Part shown: positions 35,494 through 43,034 of the stretch, one piece after another
Numbering within the stretch: position 1 is the first letter of the stretch
Layout of the letters: each line of letters begins with the position of its first letter
Source: Leptothermofonsia sichuanensis E412
GTDB taxonomy: Bacteria > Cyanobacteriota > Cyanobacteriia > Leptolyngbyales > Leptolyngbyaceae
NCBI RefSeq assembly: GCF_019891175.1
Contig: NZ_CP072600.1
Location: forward strand, 2,046,001 to 2,110,000
Length of the DNA: 64,000 nucleotides
Reading direction: 5' to 3'
Notes under the pieces: generated by a model
The model's input: only the letters and a program-made list of their open reading frames with translations
Database searches by the model: none
Told to the model about the DNA's origin: nothing
Position numbers and translations under genes: made by a program

Positions 35494-35999
35494 CTCCAGG
35501 TCATCTGCAAGGTTTTTTTAAATGATTCGCGCCGTTCACAATCCTGCTTGATATTTTGCGGACGAGCCACTTTCAGCTTCGCTTGGAGGCGATAGCGCGT
35601 CATTTGGTATACCGCATGATACTCCGCTTCGACACCCAACTCCTCCGCTAACCACTGTTGCACAGCTCCATAACTGGCAAATCCATGTTCCGAGTTCTTT
35701 AATCGCTTAGCCAGTGCCTCTTCCGCCCATTGTGGAATCTTGCGGACACCGCCAGACGACACTTTACGTTCCAGCATGGCACTCACCCCACCTTCCCGAT
35801 ACTGCAATAACCATCTCCCTACTGTATTGCGATGTTTCCCGATCGCCTTGGCAATCGCACCAATGCTGGGTGGCTTTTCCTGTTTGAGCCAGTACAGCAC
35901 TTGCAGGCGTTCCTTGTCCTTTGGTGTTTCCACTTGTTGCAATTGTTGGACTAGCTCATCGAGACTTTCTTTGACTTTAACCGAGGTGACTCCAGCCAT
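35487..35999 (-). CDS. IS630 transposase, N-terminal DNA-binding part (frame A)
   Basis: 170 residues with the helix-turn-helix region (SIGAIAKAIGKHRNTVGRWL) and the winged-helix segment (SYGAVQQWLAEELGVEAEYH, AVYQMTRYRL) that bind the IS ends. It ends in FKKTLQMTWSC just past a TTT AAA AAA ACC sequence. The start at 35999 is an ATG 67 bases inside the right end of the element. Confidence 0.9.
   Translation of the reverse strand: MAGVTSVKVKESLDELVQQLQQVETPKDKERLQVLYWLKQEKPPSIGAIAKAIGKHRNTVGRWLLQYREGGVSAMLERKVSSGGVRKIPQWAEEALAKRLKNSEHGFASYGAVQQWLAEELGVEAEYHAVYQMTRYRLQAKLKVARPQNIKQDCERRESFKKTLQMTWSC
35511..35522 (-). other. Probable programmed -1 frameshift site of the IS transposase
   Basis: Read on the minus strand in frame A the codons are TTT AAA AAA ACC. 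A -1 slip on the seven A residues (35513-35519) leads from SFKK into NLADDLELLSQYARQ, the natural start of frame B. The A-run at the overlap is a classic slippery sequence in insertion elements. Confidence 0.75.
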
Positions 36000-36077
36000 T
36001 GCAGAGGGAATCTAAACTACCCTCTCAGTCTACTCTATTTGCCCTATATCCAATTTAAATCGGTATTAGTTGCTAAT

Positions 36078-36268
36078 CTCGTTCCCCTGCTCTGCGTGGG
36101 AATGGGTTCTGGAGGCTCCGCCTCCGTATAAGCGGCAGAGCCGCATTAAAGCCTATCCGAAAAGCTCCAATGGACAAAACTCAAATCCAGACCGAGGAAG
36201 TTTTCGGATAGGCTTTTAGAACGGTGTCCAGGCAGAGCCTGGACACCAGGGCTATCCTTCTGATGAAT
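36078..36268 (+). repeat. GGAGGCTCCGCCTCC dispersed repeat, copy 2, interrupted
   Basis: Matches 18340-18435 at both ends (CTCGTTCCC, GGAATGGGTTCTGGAGGCTC, CCAGGGCTATCCTTCTGATG) but is about 95 bp longer, including the inserted element at 36149-36215. Confidence 0.8.
36149..36215. mobile_element. 67-bp MITE with perfect 15-bp terminal inverted repeats
   Basis: Ends AAGCCTATCCGAAAA and TTTTCGGATAGGCTT are perfect complements. TTA flanks both sides (36146-36148, 36216-36218), consistent with a 3-bp target duplication as made by some IS5-group elements. It sits inside another repeat, so it inserted after that repeat spread. No coding capacity. Confidence 0.8.
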
Positions 36269-36452
36269 TATTCAGGCTGGAGCATCGGTTCAGAATTCCG
36301 AGAAATCGGATTTCTGGTGAAAAATTCAACAAAACCTGGGTAACCAGTAGAAGAAATCCGATTTCTGTACCAGGGTTCTAGCCGTTGAGCGTTGAGCCTT
36401 CTTCTCTACATTCTTACCCCTTTGCTCTTCCCTCCTCTCTCCTCTCTTTATC

Positions 36453-36501
36453 TCTCTTCTCTCTTCTCTCTTCTCTCTCCCCTCTTCTCTCTTCTCCCCT
36501 C
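36453..36501 (+). repeat. Heptanucleotide array TCTCTTC, seven units
   Basis: Units TCTCTTC (four), TCTCTCC, CCTCTTC and TCCCCTC in register. It ends at the stop codon of the leftward beta-barrel gene. Confidence 0.85.
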
Positions 36502-38003
36502 TAAAACAATCCCAGGCTGGTGCTGAGGCTGATCCCAAACACAAACCCGTTAAAATCTACCAGGGGGTCGTTTGAGCGCCCAAAGCTGTATCCAGCAAAC
36601 AGGTAAAGCTGGGTGTTGCGAATGACCGTGTAAGCCAGATGGACGCCGACTTGCTGAAACTGGTCTTCTCTGGATTGCCGGGTAAAAGTCGCCAGGGCAA
36701 ATTGATAGTCCAGTCCCAGTTGCAGGTTGGGCTGGATGTCGTAATTGAGGGAGGCAATAAACGAGTTGATAATTCGCGATCGGTCCTTCGGGTTGGCAAA
36801 TCCCACCCGGAGCTGGTAGTAAGTATTCAGGTAAAGGCGTTGGGTGATCTGATCCCGCCGGTTCAACTCCAGTCGAATCGCATGGTCATTCAAAAACCGC
36901 CTGCCTTTCGGCAAACCAAAAATATCATCGCTGGCAATATGAAGCCGCTGGTTTACCCAGCCAAGTCTGCCATACATGGCAGGAGACAACACTTGAAAAA
37001 TACTCGCTTCAAGCTGTAGTTCGTTGTAGTTGATTTGTGTTTGTGTGCTATAGCGAACCAGATTGCCGGTTACAGCCGCCGTCAGGAAGGTAGATGGACC
37101 CAGACGGGGAGCGGCATAAAGACTCAGCCCGGGCCTGGCCAACCCATCATTAATGGGGTCGATCGCTGAATAGATATTGGTGCTTCTAAAGTAATCAAAC
37201 CTTGCTATGAGATAAACTGTGGGCTGGCGATCTGGGGCTGGCGAAAGCGGTTTGAGAAAGATGCAGCCAAGTTCAACGTCACGCACACTGCCATCTGGAC
37301 AAAAACCCTGGCTTTGGGTGGTTTGTGGATCCAGTGAATCTGGTGGTGCCTGATTTTGAGAGGAATTGGGTGCAGGTCCAGTGGAATTGGAGGGTAATTG
37401 CAGTTGCAGGGTACCCAACTCCGGGTCTTCAACTGAGCTGGCAAGGCGGGTATCACTGGGATAACCAGGTGCTGACTGGGTTCTGTGAGCCGACTGCAAA
37501 CTGTCCAGGCGGTTAAACGTGACGGAACCTGGCAAATTCCGTGGTGGAGCCAGAAGCGTCTCTGCGCTAAAGGCGTGGTTGGGACGCACCAGATTTGCTT
37601 TATAGCTGACTGGTTGGGGGGCAACCATTTCTTTACTGGAGGCAGCCTCGCGATTGGTGGAAGTGCCGTTTGTAGAAGCGGATCTGGAGCGGCGATACCG
37701 ACTTCTGGATGAACTGGACTGTTCCTGAACCAGACCTTGTTGGGGAGAGCACCCGATGTCCCGGTAGAATTTGGGTGGTTGGGTTGGCGGGCAGGACAAA
37801 GACTGGCTGGAGGTTGGTAAGGGCACCGCGATCGCCCCTGGCAGTGGCGAGTTTGCCCCGGACGGAGGAGCCAGAGCAGAATCAGGGAGTGCTTCCACGG
37901 GACGGCTGAAAACCAAACTTCCCCACGCCAGCAGGTACCACCAGAGACCGAAGCGTGTCAGATAACGAAGTCCAGGAAGAAATGAGGTAGAACGAATCCG
38001 CAA
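36501..38003 (-). CDS. Probable outer-membrane beta-barrel protein, 500 residues
   Basis: No family recognised. A signal peptide (about residues 18-39, ending VEALP) is followed by about 220 residues rich in Ser, Pro, Gln and Arg, including SSSSRSRYRRSRSAS, probably disordered. The C-terminal half (about 260-500) has alternating hydrophobic strands (TVYLIARFDYFRSTN, YLNTYYQLRVGFANP, QLGLDYQFALATFT, TQLYLFAGYSFGRS) and ends SLSTSLGLF. The terminal Phe and strand pattern fit a transmembrane barrel. It is divergent from the FecR-domain gene, and a shared role is possible. The stop codon touches a heptamer array. Confidence 0.75.
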   Translation of the reverse strand: MRIRSTSFLPGLRYLTRFGLWWYLLAWGSLVFSRPVEALPDSALAPPSGANSPLPGAIAVPLPTSSQSLSCPPTQPPKFYRDIGCSPQQGLVQEQSSSSRSRYRRSRSASTNGTSTNREAASSKEMVAPQPVSYKANLVRPNHAFSAETLLAPPRNLPGSVTFNRLDSLQSAHRTQSAPGYPSDTRLASSVEDPELGTLQLQLPSNSTGPAPNSSQNQAPPDSLDPQTTQSQGFCPDGSVRDVELGCIFLKPLSPAPDRQPTVYLIARFDYFRSTNIYSAIDPINDGLARPGLSLYAAPRLGPSTFLTAAVTGNLVRYSTQTQINYNELQLEASIFQVLSPAMYGRLGWVNQRLHIASDDIFGLPKGRRFLNDHAIRLELNRRDQITQRLYLNTYYQLRVGFANPKDRSRIINSFIASLNYDIQPNLQLGLDYQFALATFTRQSREDQFQQVGVHLAYTVIRNTQLYLFAGYSFGRSNDPLVDFNGFVFGISLSTSLGLF

Positions 38004-38460
38004 AGCAAAAACCGTGGAATTACTGAACCAGCCTGATTACCGGATTTACAGATTTGATGAAGCCAGAAAAATGTAGCCCCTGAGTCCAGACTTCTTTCTT
38101 GGATAGCTTAAGCTATTAAGCCTGTTAAGCGTACACACCGCCATCCCCCAAATTTGTGATTCTTAAGCTTCGTAGTGACAATTCAGTCCAGGATAATTAA
38201 ACTGAGTACATCGAAATACTGCTGAATAATTTAGATAGATGGTCTAGATAGGCGGCTGAAAAGATGTGATTACAGCATCTCCAAGTCTCCTTAAGAAAAA
38301 ACACGTAAAGCTCGGAAGACTCCGGATATATCTTGATTCAAGAATTTACCAGAATTTATTGGCTCAAGAATTATTTATCTGAAGTTGATTGAGTTGGGTG
38401 CCAAAGTAGAACCGGACTCTGTGCGATTGCCTCAAGTACCTCCTTTGGAAAAATACCGTT
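38004..38460. other. Divergent promoter region of beta-barrel and FecR genes
   Basis: A 457-bp AT-rich spacer. It includes a TAGCTTAAGCTA palindrome (38105-38116) and TTGATTCAAGAATT/AATTATT-rich sequence. CCTCCTTTGG lies just before the FecR start. No coding content seen. Confidence 0.5.
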
Positions 38461-40131
38461 ATGTCCCGTATGTCCCGCAAATTCCTGCCCATCGTCACAC
38501 TGAGTTTATGGAGTGCCAGTATCCTGGTGTTCTCTGGCATTGCGAGAGCAGAGGTTAAACTTACCAGCGCTACGATTAGAGCGCTCAGCAATCAGGTGGA
38601 GTTTCAGCCATCGGGTCAACGGTGGCGCGGGGCATCTCAGGGGATGGTCATGCAGCCACTGGATGCATTGAGGACATCGGTCCGGTCCTGGGCAGAGTTA
38701 CGTTTCAATGATCGCTCCCTGGCACGGGTTGGCGAGCGGGCACTGTTTCAGTTTTTACCCAATACCCGCAGCTTCAATCTCCAGAATGGGACGGTTTTGC
38801 TTCTGATCCCGCCTGGACAGGGACGTACTCAATTACAAACTCCGAATGCGATCACGGGTATCCGGGGTTCCGCTCTGTTTGTTCGTTACAACCCGGCGAC
38901 TGAGACAACCCTGGTGGGGGCATTGACCAACAGTGAAATTGAGGTCAGTCTGAATCGAGAGGGCACTCAGCCAGTCACCCTGAAGGCAGGACAGATGGCC
39001 GTTCTGGTTCAGGATAAAGGGCTGCAAATTTTTAACTTTGATTTGAAATCCTTCTACGAAACCAGTGAAATCGTTAAAGATCTGGATCTGTCGCGTCAAC
39101 AGGGGGAATCCAGTTCAGATGAGGCGATCGCAGCGGTGCAGGCAGAAACTGCCGAAGCACTCCAGTCTCAAACCCCTGTTACCGGATCTGACGTGACAGT
39201 CAATCCTGCCTGGATCTCTCTCGGTAGTCCGCCAGTCGATACCAGCCCCAGCCCGCTGCCAACCGGCATCAGTGTCTTCAGGCAGGAAACTATAGGTCCT
39301 ATAGTAGATCCAAACATTACTGACTTGGTTAGAACAGGACCTCCATCTGTGCCATCGACTGGTAGCGCGGCTTCCCAAGTGTCGGTTGGGTCTGGCACCT
39401 TCCCGCCTGATCCCGGGCGCGGGCTTGAGCCATCCCGCCCTGAACCAGATCTAGGTATAAATGTCAATTCAGTCCGTCCAACTCCTTCACCTGCTCCAAT
39501 TGCTCCATCCCCTGCACCGGTGGCATCCCCTCAGCCTCCAGCGACTCCCCCAGCTCCAGTTGGCACTCAACCCACTCCTCCACCCCCGGTCACCCCGGTC
39601 ACCCCTCAGCCTCCAGTGACCCCTCAACCTCCAGTCGTCCCTCAACCTGCTCCCGTTGACCCGGTGAGACCCCAGCCTCTACCAATTAATCCAACTCCAG
39701 TGGTTACACCGCCACCAGCGACCACTCCAGTAGTCACACCGGTACCTGTGCTGGCAGCTCCGCCGCCAGCACAGGTACCGGTTCAAATCACGCGCCCCGT
39801 TCCTACCCCAGCCCCCGTGACATCGGCTCCAGTGGTTAATCCCCCCACAACGTCTCCCCCAGTTGTGACCACTCCTCCCACAGTCACACCAACTCCTATT
39901 GGGGCAACCACTCCACCGATCGCTCCCACAACCCCTTCTCCAGCCACACCAGTCCCCCCCACCGTAGAACTGACTCCTCCAGCGACTTCACTTACTGCGC
40001 CGAATCTGACCCCTGCCAATGTGGTTTCGCCCGCCCCTGCTCCGGCCCCTGCTCCAGTTCCAGTGGTCACCCCAACACCAGATCCGGCGGTTTCATCGCC
40101 AGCTACCCAGCCTCCCACGACTCCCCTTTAG
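38461..40131 (+). CDS. FecR-domain protein with proline-rich C-terminal half
   Basis: A probable exported or periplasm-facing protein. Residues 1-30 look like a signal peptide (LPIVTLSLWSASILVFSGIA, RAEV). Residues about 60-150 match a FecR domain (LDALRTSVRSWAELRFNDRS, TPNAITGIRGSALFV). From about 260 to 556 the chain is a Pro/Thr/Val/Ala-rich tail (many TPxP, PQPPV, PAP units), probably extended and wall-spanning. It lacks the cytoplasmic anti-sigma part of true FecR, so a structural or binding role fits better than sigma control. Start at 38461 or the next Met at 38470. Confidence 0.85.
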   Translation: MSRMSRKFLPIVTLSLWSASILVFSGIARAEVKLTSATIRALSNQVEFQPSGQRWRGASQGMVMQPLDALRTSVRSWAELRFNDRSLARVGERALFQFLPNTRSFNLQNGTVLLLIPPGQGRTQLQTPNAITGIRGSALFVRYNPATETTLVGALTNSEIEVSLNREGTQPVTLKAGQMAVLVQDKGLQIFNFDLKSFYETSEIVKDLDLSRQQGESSSDEAIAAVQAETAEALQSQTPVTGSDVTVNPAWISLGSPPVDTSPSPLPTGISVFRQETIGPIVDPNITDLVRTGPPSVPSTGSAASQVSVGSGTFPPDPGRGLEPSRPEPDLGINVNSVRPTPSPAPIAPSPAPVASPQPPATPPAPVGTQPTPPPPVTPVTPQPPVTPQPPVVPQPAPVDPVRPQPLPINPTPVVTPPPATTPVVTPVPVLAAPPPAQVPVQITRPVPTPAPVTSAPVVNPPTTSPPVVTTPPTVTPTPIGATTPPIAPTTPSPATPVPPTVELTPPATSLTAPNLTPANVVSPAPAPAPAPVPVVTPTPDPAVSSPATQPPTTPL

Positions 40132-40140
40132 GGTGTGAGT

Positions 40141-40172
40141 CATCTCTGTGCCTCTGTGGTAAAGTTCTAAGG
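40141..40172 (+). repeat. CTCTGTG dispersed repeat, partial copy
   Basis: TCTCTGTGCCTCTGTGGTAA then GTTCTAAGG, corresponding to the left part of the 4421-4485 repeat. It lies between the convergent FecR and HtrA genes. Confidence 0.6.
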
Positions 40173-40214
40173 TTGGTAAGGTTCTAAGGTTCTCGCTGTA
40201 TTGAATCCACTCCC

Positions 40215-41435
40215 CTAAGCGGCATCACCCAGTTCTGCTGTCTTCACGGAAAGCTGTCTGGACTGTCCCTCGCGCAGGATTTTAATTTGCAGGTTTTGTC
40301 CAAGTTGGCTGTTTTCCACCAGATTCTGGAGTTGGGCAGCGCTGGTAATGGTTTGACCGTCGATTTCCGTAATCACATCTCCCCGACGCAAGCCTCCCGC
40401 CGCCGCTGGAGTGTTGGGCAATACACGAATCACCACTACTCCGGTTACTTCTGGCACCATGAAAGCGGTGTTGGGGTCTGTGTTGTTCTGGCGCGCCATT
40501 TCTGGCGTCAGGGTGGTCATTTGAATACCGAGGTAAGGATGGGCAACCTTTTCACCTCTGGCAAGGGTGTCTTTAATGGCTTTTGCTTTATTAATCGGAA
40601 TGGCAAATCCAATTCCCATTGCGTCAGCCCGGATAGCCGTGTTAATGCCAATCACTTCTCCCCGTTGATTGACCAGGGGACCGCCAGAGTTGCCGGGATT
40701 GATGGCAGCATCCGTCTGGATGAAATCCAAACGTTTGTCGGGAATGCCCACCTGGGCACTCGTCCGCTTCAGCGTACTGACAATTCCCAGGGTTACCGTA
40801 TTGTCTAAGCCAAGCGGGTTGCCCACCGCGATCGCCCAATCGCCTACCTGTACCTGGTCCGAGTCTCCTAACAGGGCGATCGGTAAATCCTTCCCTTCAA
40901 TCTTCACCACCGCCAGGTCAGTGACTTGATCAGCCCCCCTGACCTTACCTTCGAATACCCGCCCGTCCTTAAGTGTCACCGTCACCTTATCTGCTCCATT
41001 CACTACATGGGAGTTGGTCAGGATAACACCACTCTGGTTGACGATAAAGCCAGACCCCTGCCCGCGCAATCGTTCCTCGCGGGGTGCCAGGAACCCATCC
41101 TCTCCAAAAAACTGACGGAAAAGGGGATCGTCAAAGATGGGATCGGGAGCGCCGCGACGAGTGACCGTGCGTTCTGTATCAATCCGAACGACAGCAGGAC
41201 CCACCACCTTCACGGCAGCAGCCACAAAACTGCCCTGCCCCGATGCCTCCAGCGTTTTGATTGGAGTTCCTGTGGCTGCGACTGCTGGCAAATCCTCTAA
41301 ATCCTCTGCATTTGCCGGCAGTATCCATAAGCCACTGATTAGCAGGACAGACCAGGCAATGGTCAGGCTGAAGCGAACTACCAGAGTAAACCTGGCAACC
41401 AGAGACGGGAAAAACCAGATGGGAAGAAACAGCAT
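40215..41435 (-). CDS. HtrA/Deg-family serine protease with PDZ domain
   Basis: Envelope quality-control protease. A signal peptide or anchor (about residues 16-43, ending ANAEDL) is followed by the trypsin-like domain with catalytic His143 (TNSHVV), Asp173 (TDLAVVKI) and Ser250 ([10 protein letters not shown]), and one PDZ domain (about 300-400; [20 protein letters not shown]). It could be HhoA, HhoB or HtrA; one PDZ does not decide among them. The ATG at 41435 is preferred (AGGTCAGGA before it) over a TTG 25 codons upstream. It converges on the FecR gene. Confidence 0.93.
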   Translation of the reverse strand: MLFLPIWFFPSLVARFTLVVRFSLTIAWSVLLISGLWILPANAEDLEDLPAVAATGTPIKTLEASGQGSFVAAAVKVVGPAVVRIDTERTVTRRGAPDPIFDDPLFRQFFGEDGFLAPREERLRGQGSGFIVNQSGVILTNSHVVNGADKVTVTLKDGRVFEGKVRGADQVTDLAVVKIEGKDLPIALLGDSDQVQVGDWAIAVGNPLGLDNTVTLGIVSTLKRTSAQVGIPDKRLDFIQTDAAINPGNSGGPLVNQRGEVIGINTAIRADAMGIGFAIPINKAKAIKDTLARGEKVAHPYLGIQMTTLTPEMARQNNTDPNTAFMVPEVTGVVVIRVLPNTPAAAGGLRRGDVITEIDGQTITSAAQLQNLVENSQLGQNLQIKILREGQSRQLSVKTAELGDAA

Positions 41436-41641
41436 AATCCTGACCTGTGCAGCATTCGTTATTTTATTTTGACAGCAATTCTGCTGCAAAGGGATCTCTG
41501 CGATCGCCAACCCGACCAGGTGGCTTGAAACAGTCGGCTGAACGCTCAGGATGGAGCCTTTGTTTTGAGAAAGTGAAAACTCTAAGGAATGAGGATTTTA
41601 TAATCTGAAATTTCACCACAGAGACCACAGAGCCATTCCCT

Positions 41642-41705
41642 GGTGCCCTCTGTGTCTTTGCGGTAAAACCCTGAGTTTTCGGTTTATTTAATTCACGATC
41701 CTAAG
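41642..41705 (+). repeat. CTCTGTG dispersed repeat, copy 2
   Basis: GGTGCCCTCTGTGTCTTTG, TTTTCGGTTTATTTAATTC, CCTAAG. Nearly the same as 4421-4485. Confidence 0.8.
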
Positions 41706-41719
41706 CGAAAATTCTTGTG

Positions 41720-41793
41720 CTGCTAAACAGCAGAATGAACTGAACGTTTTCAATTCATTCAACCCTATGGTCATCCCTGGAATCAGCAACGCC
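41720..41793 (-). repeat. Family 1 palindrome, diverged copy D
   Basis: On the minus strand it starts GGCGTTGCTGATTCC and contains TTGAATGAATTGAAAACG. It is inverted relative to the copy at 42285-42365, so the two copies flank the metal-regulator gene. Confidence 0.6.
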
Positions 41794-41868
41794 GCAAGAA
41801 TTTTTGTACATAGCACTGGTCTACCAGGCTAGAATCTTGGGTACCTGAACATTTCAAACCCTACCTGC

Positions 41869-42243
41869 ATGGCCGCAACCGAACGTCCCCAACGACGAGA
41901 TCTAGACTACTTTGATGACGACCATGACCATGACCACCGCGGCCATGAGCATGGTACATCCAGTCATCCCCATGTCCATAGTGAAGAGTCGCTGCGGCGA
42001 ATTGTTAATCGCCTTTCCCGGATTGAGGGTCACATCCGGGGCATTAAAACGATGGTTCAAGAAAGCCGCCCCTGCCCGGATGTGCTGGTTCAAGTTGCCG
42101 CTGTGCGAGGTGCCCTGGATCGAGTAGCACGCATTATTTTAGATGAACACCTGACTCAATGCATTGCCCGCGCTGCCGAAGAAGGAGATATTGAAGCAGA
42201 AATTGAAGAGCTGAAGACGGCACTTGATCGGTTTCTATTGTGA
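41869..42243 (+). CDS. Metal-sensing repressor, CsoR/RcnR family (InrS-like)
   Basis: A helical DNA-binding repressor released by metal ions. The 124 residues have a His/Asp-rich N-terminus (DDDHDHDHRGHEHG, HPHVHSEE) and the core SLRRIVNRLSRIEGHIRGIK. Likely metal ligands are Cys69 (RPCPD), His94 and Cys98 (DEHLTQC), the same C-H-C spacing as nickel-sensing InrS; the N-terminal His residues may supply a fourth ligand. Nickel, copper or cobalt specificity cannot be fixed by sequence alone. No efflux gene lies next to it; the flanking genes encode a protease and an SDR protein. Confidence 0.88.
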   Translation: MAATERPQRRDLDYFDDDHDHDHRGHEHGTSSHPHVHSEESLRRIVNRLSRIEGHIRGIKTMVQESRPCPDVLVQVAAVRGALDRVARIILDEHLTQCIARAAEEGDIEAEIEELKTALDRFLL

Positions 42244-42284
42244 ATCTGACCTACCCATTGGTCAGGTTACCTGCTGACTCCTTC

Positions 42285-42365
42285 GGCGTTGCTGATTGCA
42301 GGTATGAATTGAGCGTTGTATGAATTGAAACATTGTTCCAATTCACACTGCTATTCAGCACCACC
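42285..42365 (+). repeat. Family 1 MITE-like palindrome, copy E
   Basis: GGCGTTGCTGATTGCAGG, TATGAATTGAGCGTTG, AATTGAAACATTGTTCC, CTATTCAGCACC. Very similar to the copy at 351-423 in reverse. It fills the gap between the metal regulator and the convergent SDR gene. Confidence 0.8.
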
Positions 42366-42368
42366 CTT

Positions 42369-43034
42369 TTAAGACTCTTTCAGGCTGGCAAACATTTCCT
42401 CAAAGCGTTTGGGCGGAGCATCGGGACTGGCAACAATTTCCACAATCTGATTGCGGGCAGTCGGATGAAACAGGGCTTCCACACAGACCTGGGCTACTTT
42501 GCTGCGGGGGATGCTGCCTTCAAATAAACGATCAGCCCCGGTCATCACAATGGCATCAGAGTTGTCATCATTTCTTAATCCCCCTGGTCGAACAATAGTA
42601 TAAGTCAGGCCACTCTGTTGCAAGTATGTTTCTGCCTGCTTTTTCCAGACCAGGATCAGGAAAAACAGATTCAATGGATGCAGGATGCGCGAAACACAGA
42701 GGGAGGAAACGAGAACAAAGTGCTGAATCCCTTTTGCTTTTGCAGCATCCACTAAATTTTTGGTGCCTTCGTAGTCCACCCGGTAGGGTCCAGTCGGGTC
42801 AAAGCTGGGACTGGCACCCGTGGCACAGAGTAATACCGTGCAATCAGCGATCGCATCCATTAAACTGGCGGGCTGCAACACATCTCCCACCACAATCTCT
42901 GCCTCTGATGGTAGTATTATCCGGGCAGATTCCTGATTTCGCACCAGTGCCCGGACTGGAATTCCCCGGTTTACAAGTTCCTGCACAATTCGCCGCCCGG
43001 TCTGTCCGCTGGCTCCTGCAACCAATGCTTTCAT
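42369..43034 (-). CDS. NAD(P)-binding SDR-family protein (atypical, NmrA/Tic62-like)
   Basis: A Rossmann-fold protein of 221 residues. The cofactor motif is ALVAGASGQTGRRIV at the N-terminus; VRALVRNQESARII suggests NADP. Further family parts are VVGDVLQPASLMDAI, VDYEGTKNLVDAAKAKGIQH, FVLVSSLCV and YTIVRPGGL. The YxxxK pair of classical SDRs is absent, as in the atypical group, so it may be a sensor or chaperone and not a dehydrogenase. I prefer the ATG at 43034, which has GGAG 6 bases before it, over a TTG at 43052. Confidence 0.85.
   Translation of the reverse strand: MKALVAGASGQTGRRIVQELVNRGIPVRALVRNQESARIILPSEAEIVVGDVLQPASLMDAIADCTVLLCATGASPSFDPTGPYRVDYEGTKNLVDAAKAKGIQHFVLVSSLCVSRILHPLNLFFLILVWKKQAETYLQQSGLTYTIVRPGGLRNDDNSDAIVMTGADRLFEGSIPRSKVAQVCVEALFHPTARNQIVEIVASPDAPPKRFEEMFASLKES

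Larger units (their letters stand above)
34916..36066 (-). mobile_element. Complete IS630-family insertion sequence
   Basis: 1151 bp bounded by imperfect inverted repeats (ATACCAATTTAAATGGGG on the left; ATACCGATTTAAATTGGA on the right when reverse-complemented; similarity extends about 27 bases to AGGGC). It is flanked by TA on both sides (34914-34915 and 36067-36068), the TA target typical of IS630/Tc1-mariner elements. It carries two overlapping transposase frames joined by a likely -1 frameshift. No stop or frame damage is seen, so it may be active. Confidence 0.92.
36067..36500. other. Repeat-rich spacer between the IS and the beta-barrel gene
   Basis: Holds a GGAGGCTCCGCCTCC repeat (36078-36268) with a nested 67-bp element, an internal GAAATCGGATTTCT / AGAAATCCGATTTCT pair (about 36302-36366), and a TCTCTTC heptamer array reaching the stop codon of the next gene. 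The charged open frame at 36326-36544 is only the array read in frame. Confidence 0.65.
41436..41868. other. Spacer with repeats upstream of the metal regulator
   Basis: Between divergent genes. It contains an inverted CACCACAGAGA/TCTTTGCGGT pair leading into the 41642-41705 repeat, and a family 1 palindrome (41720-41793). Base 41794 to the regulator start is about 75 bp and probably holds its promoter. Confidence 0.6.

Noticed and set aside
36326-36544. Highly charged Arg/Glu-rich open frame
   Set aside because: It is the TCTCTTC heptamer array translated, overlapping the end of the barrel gene.
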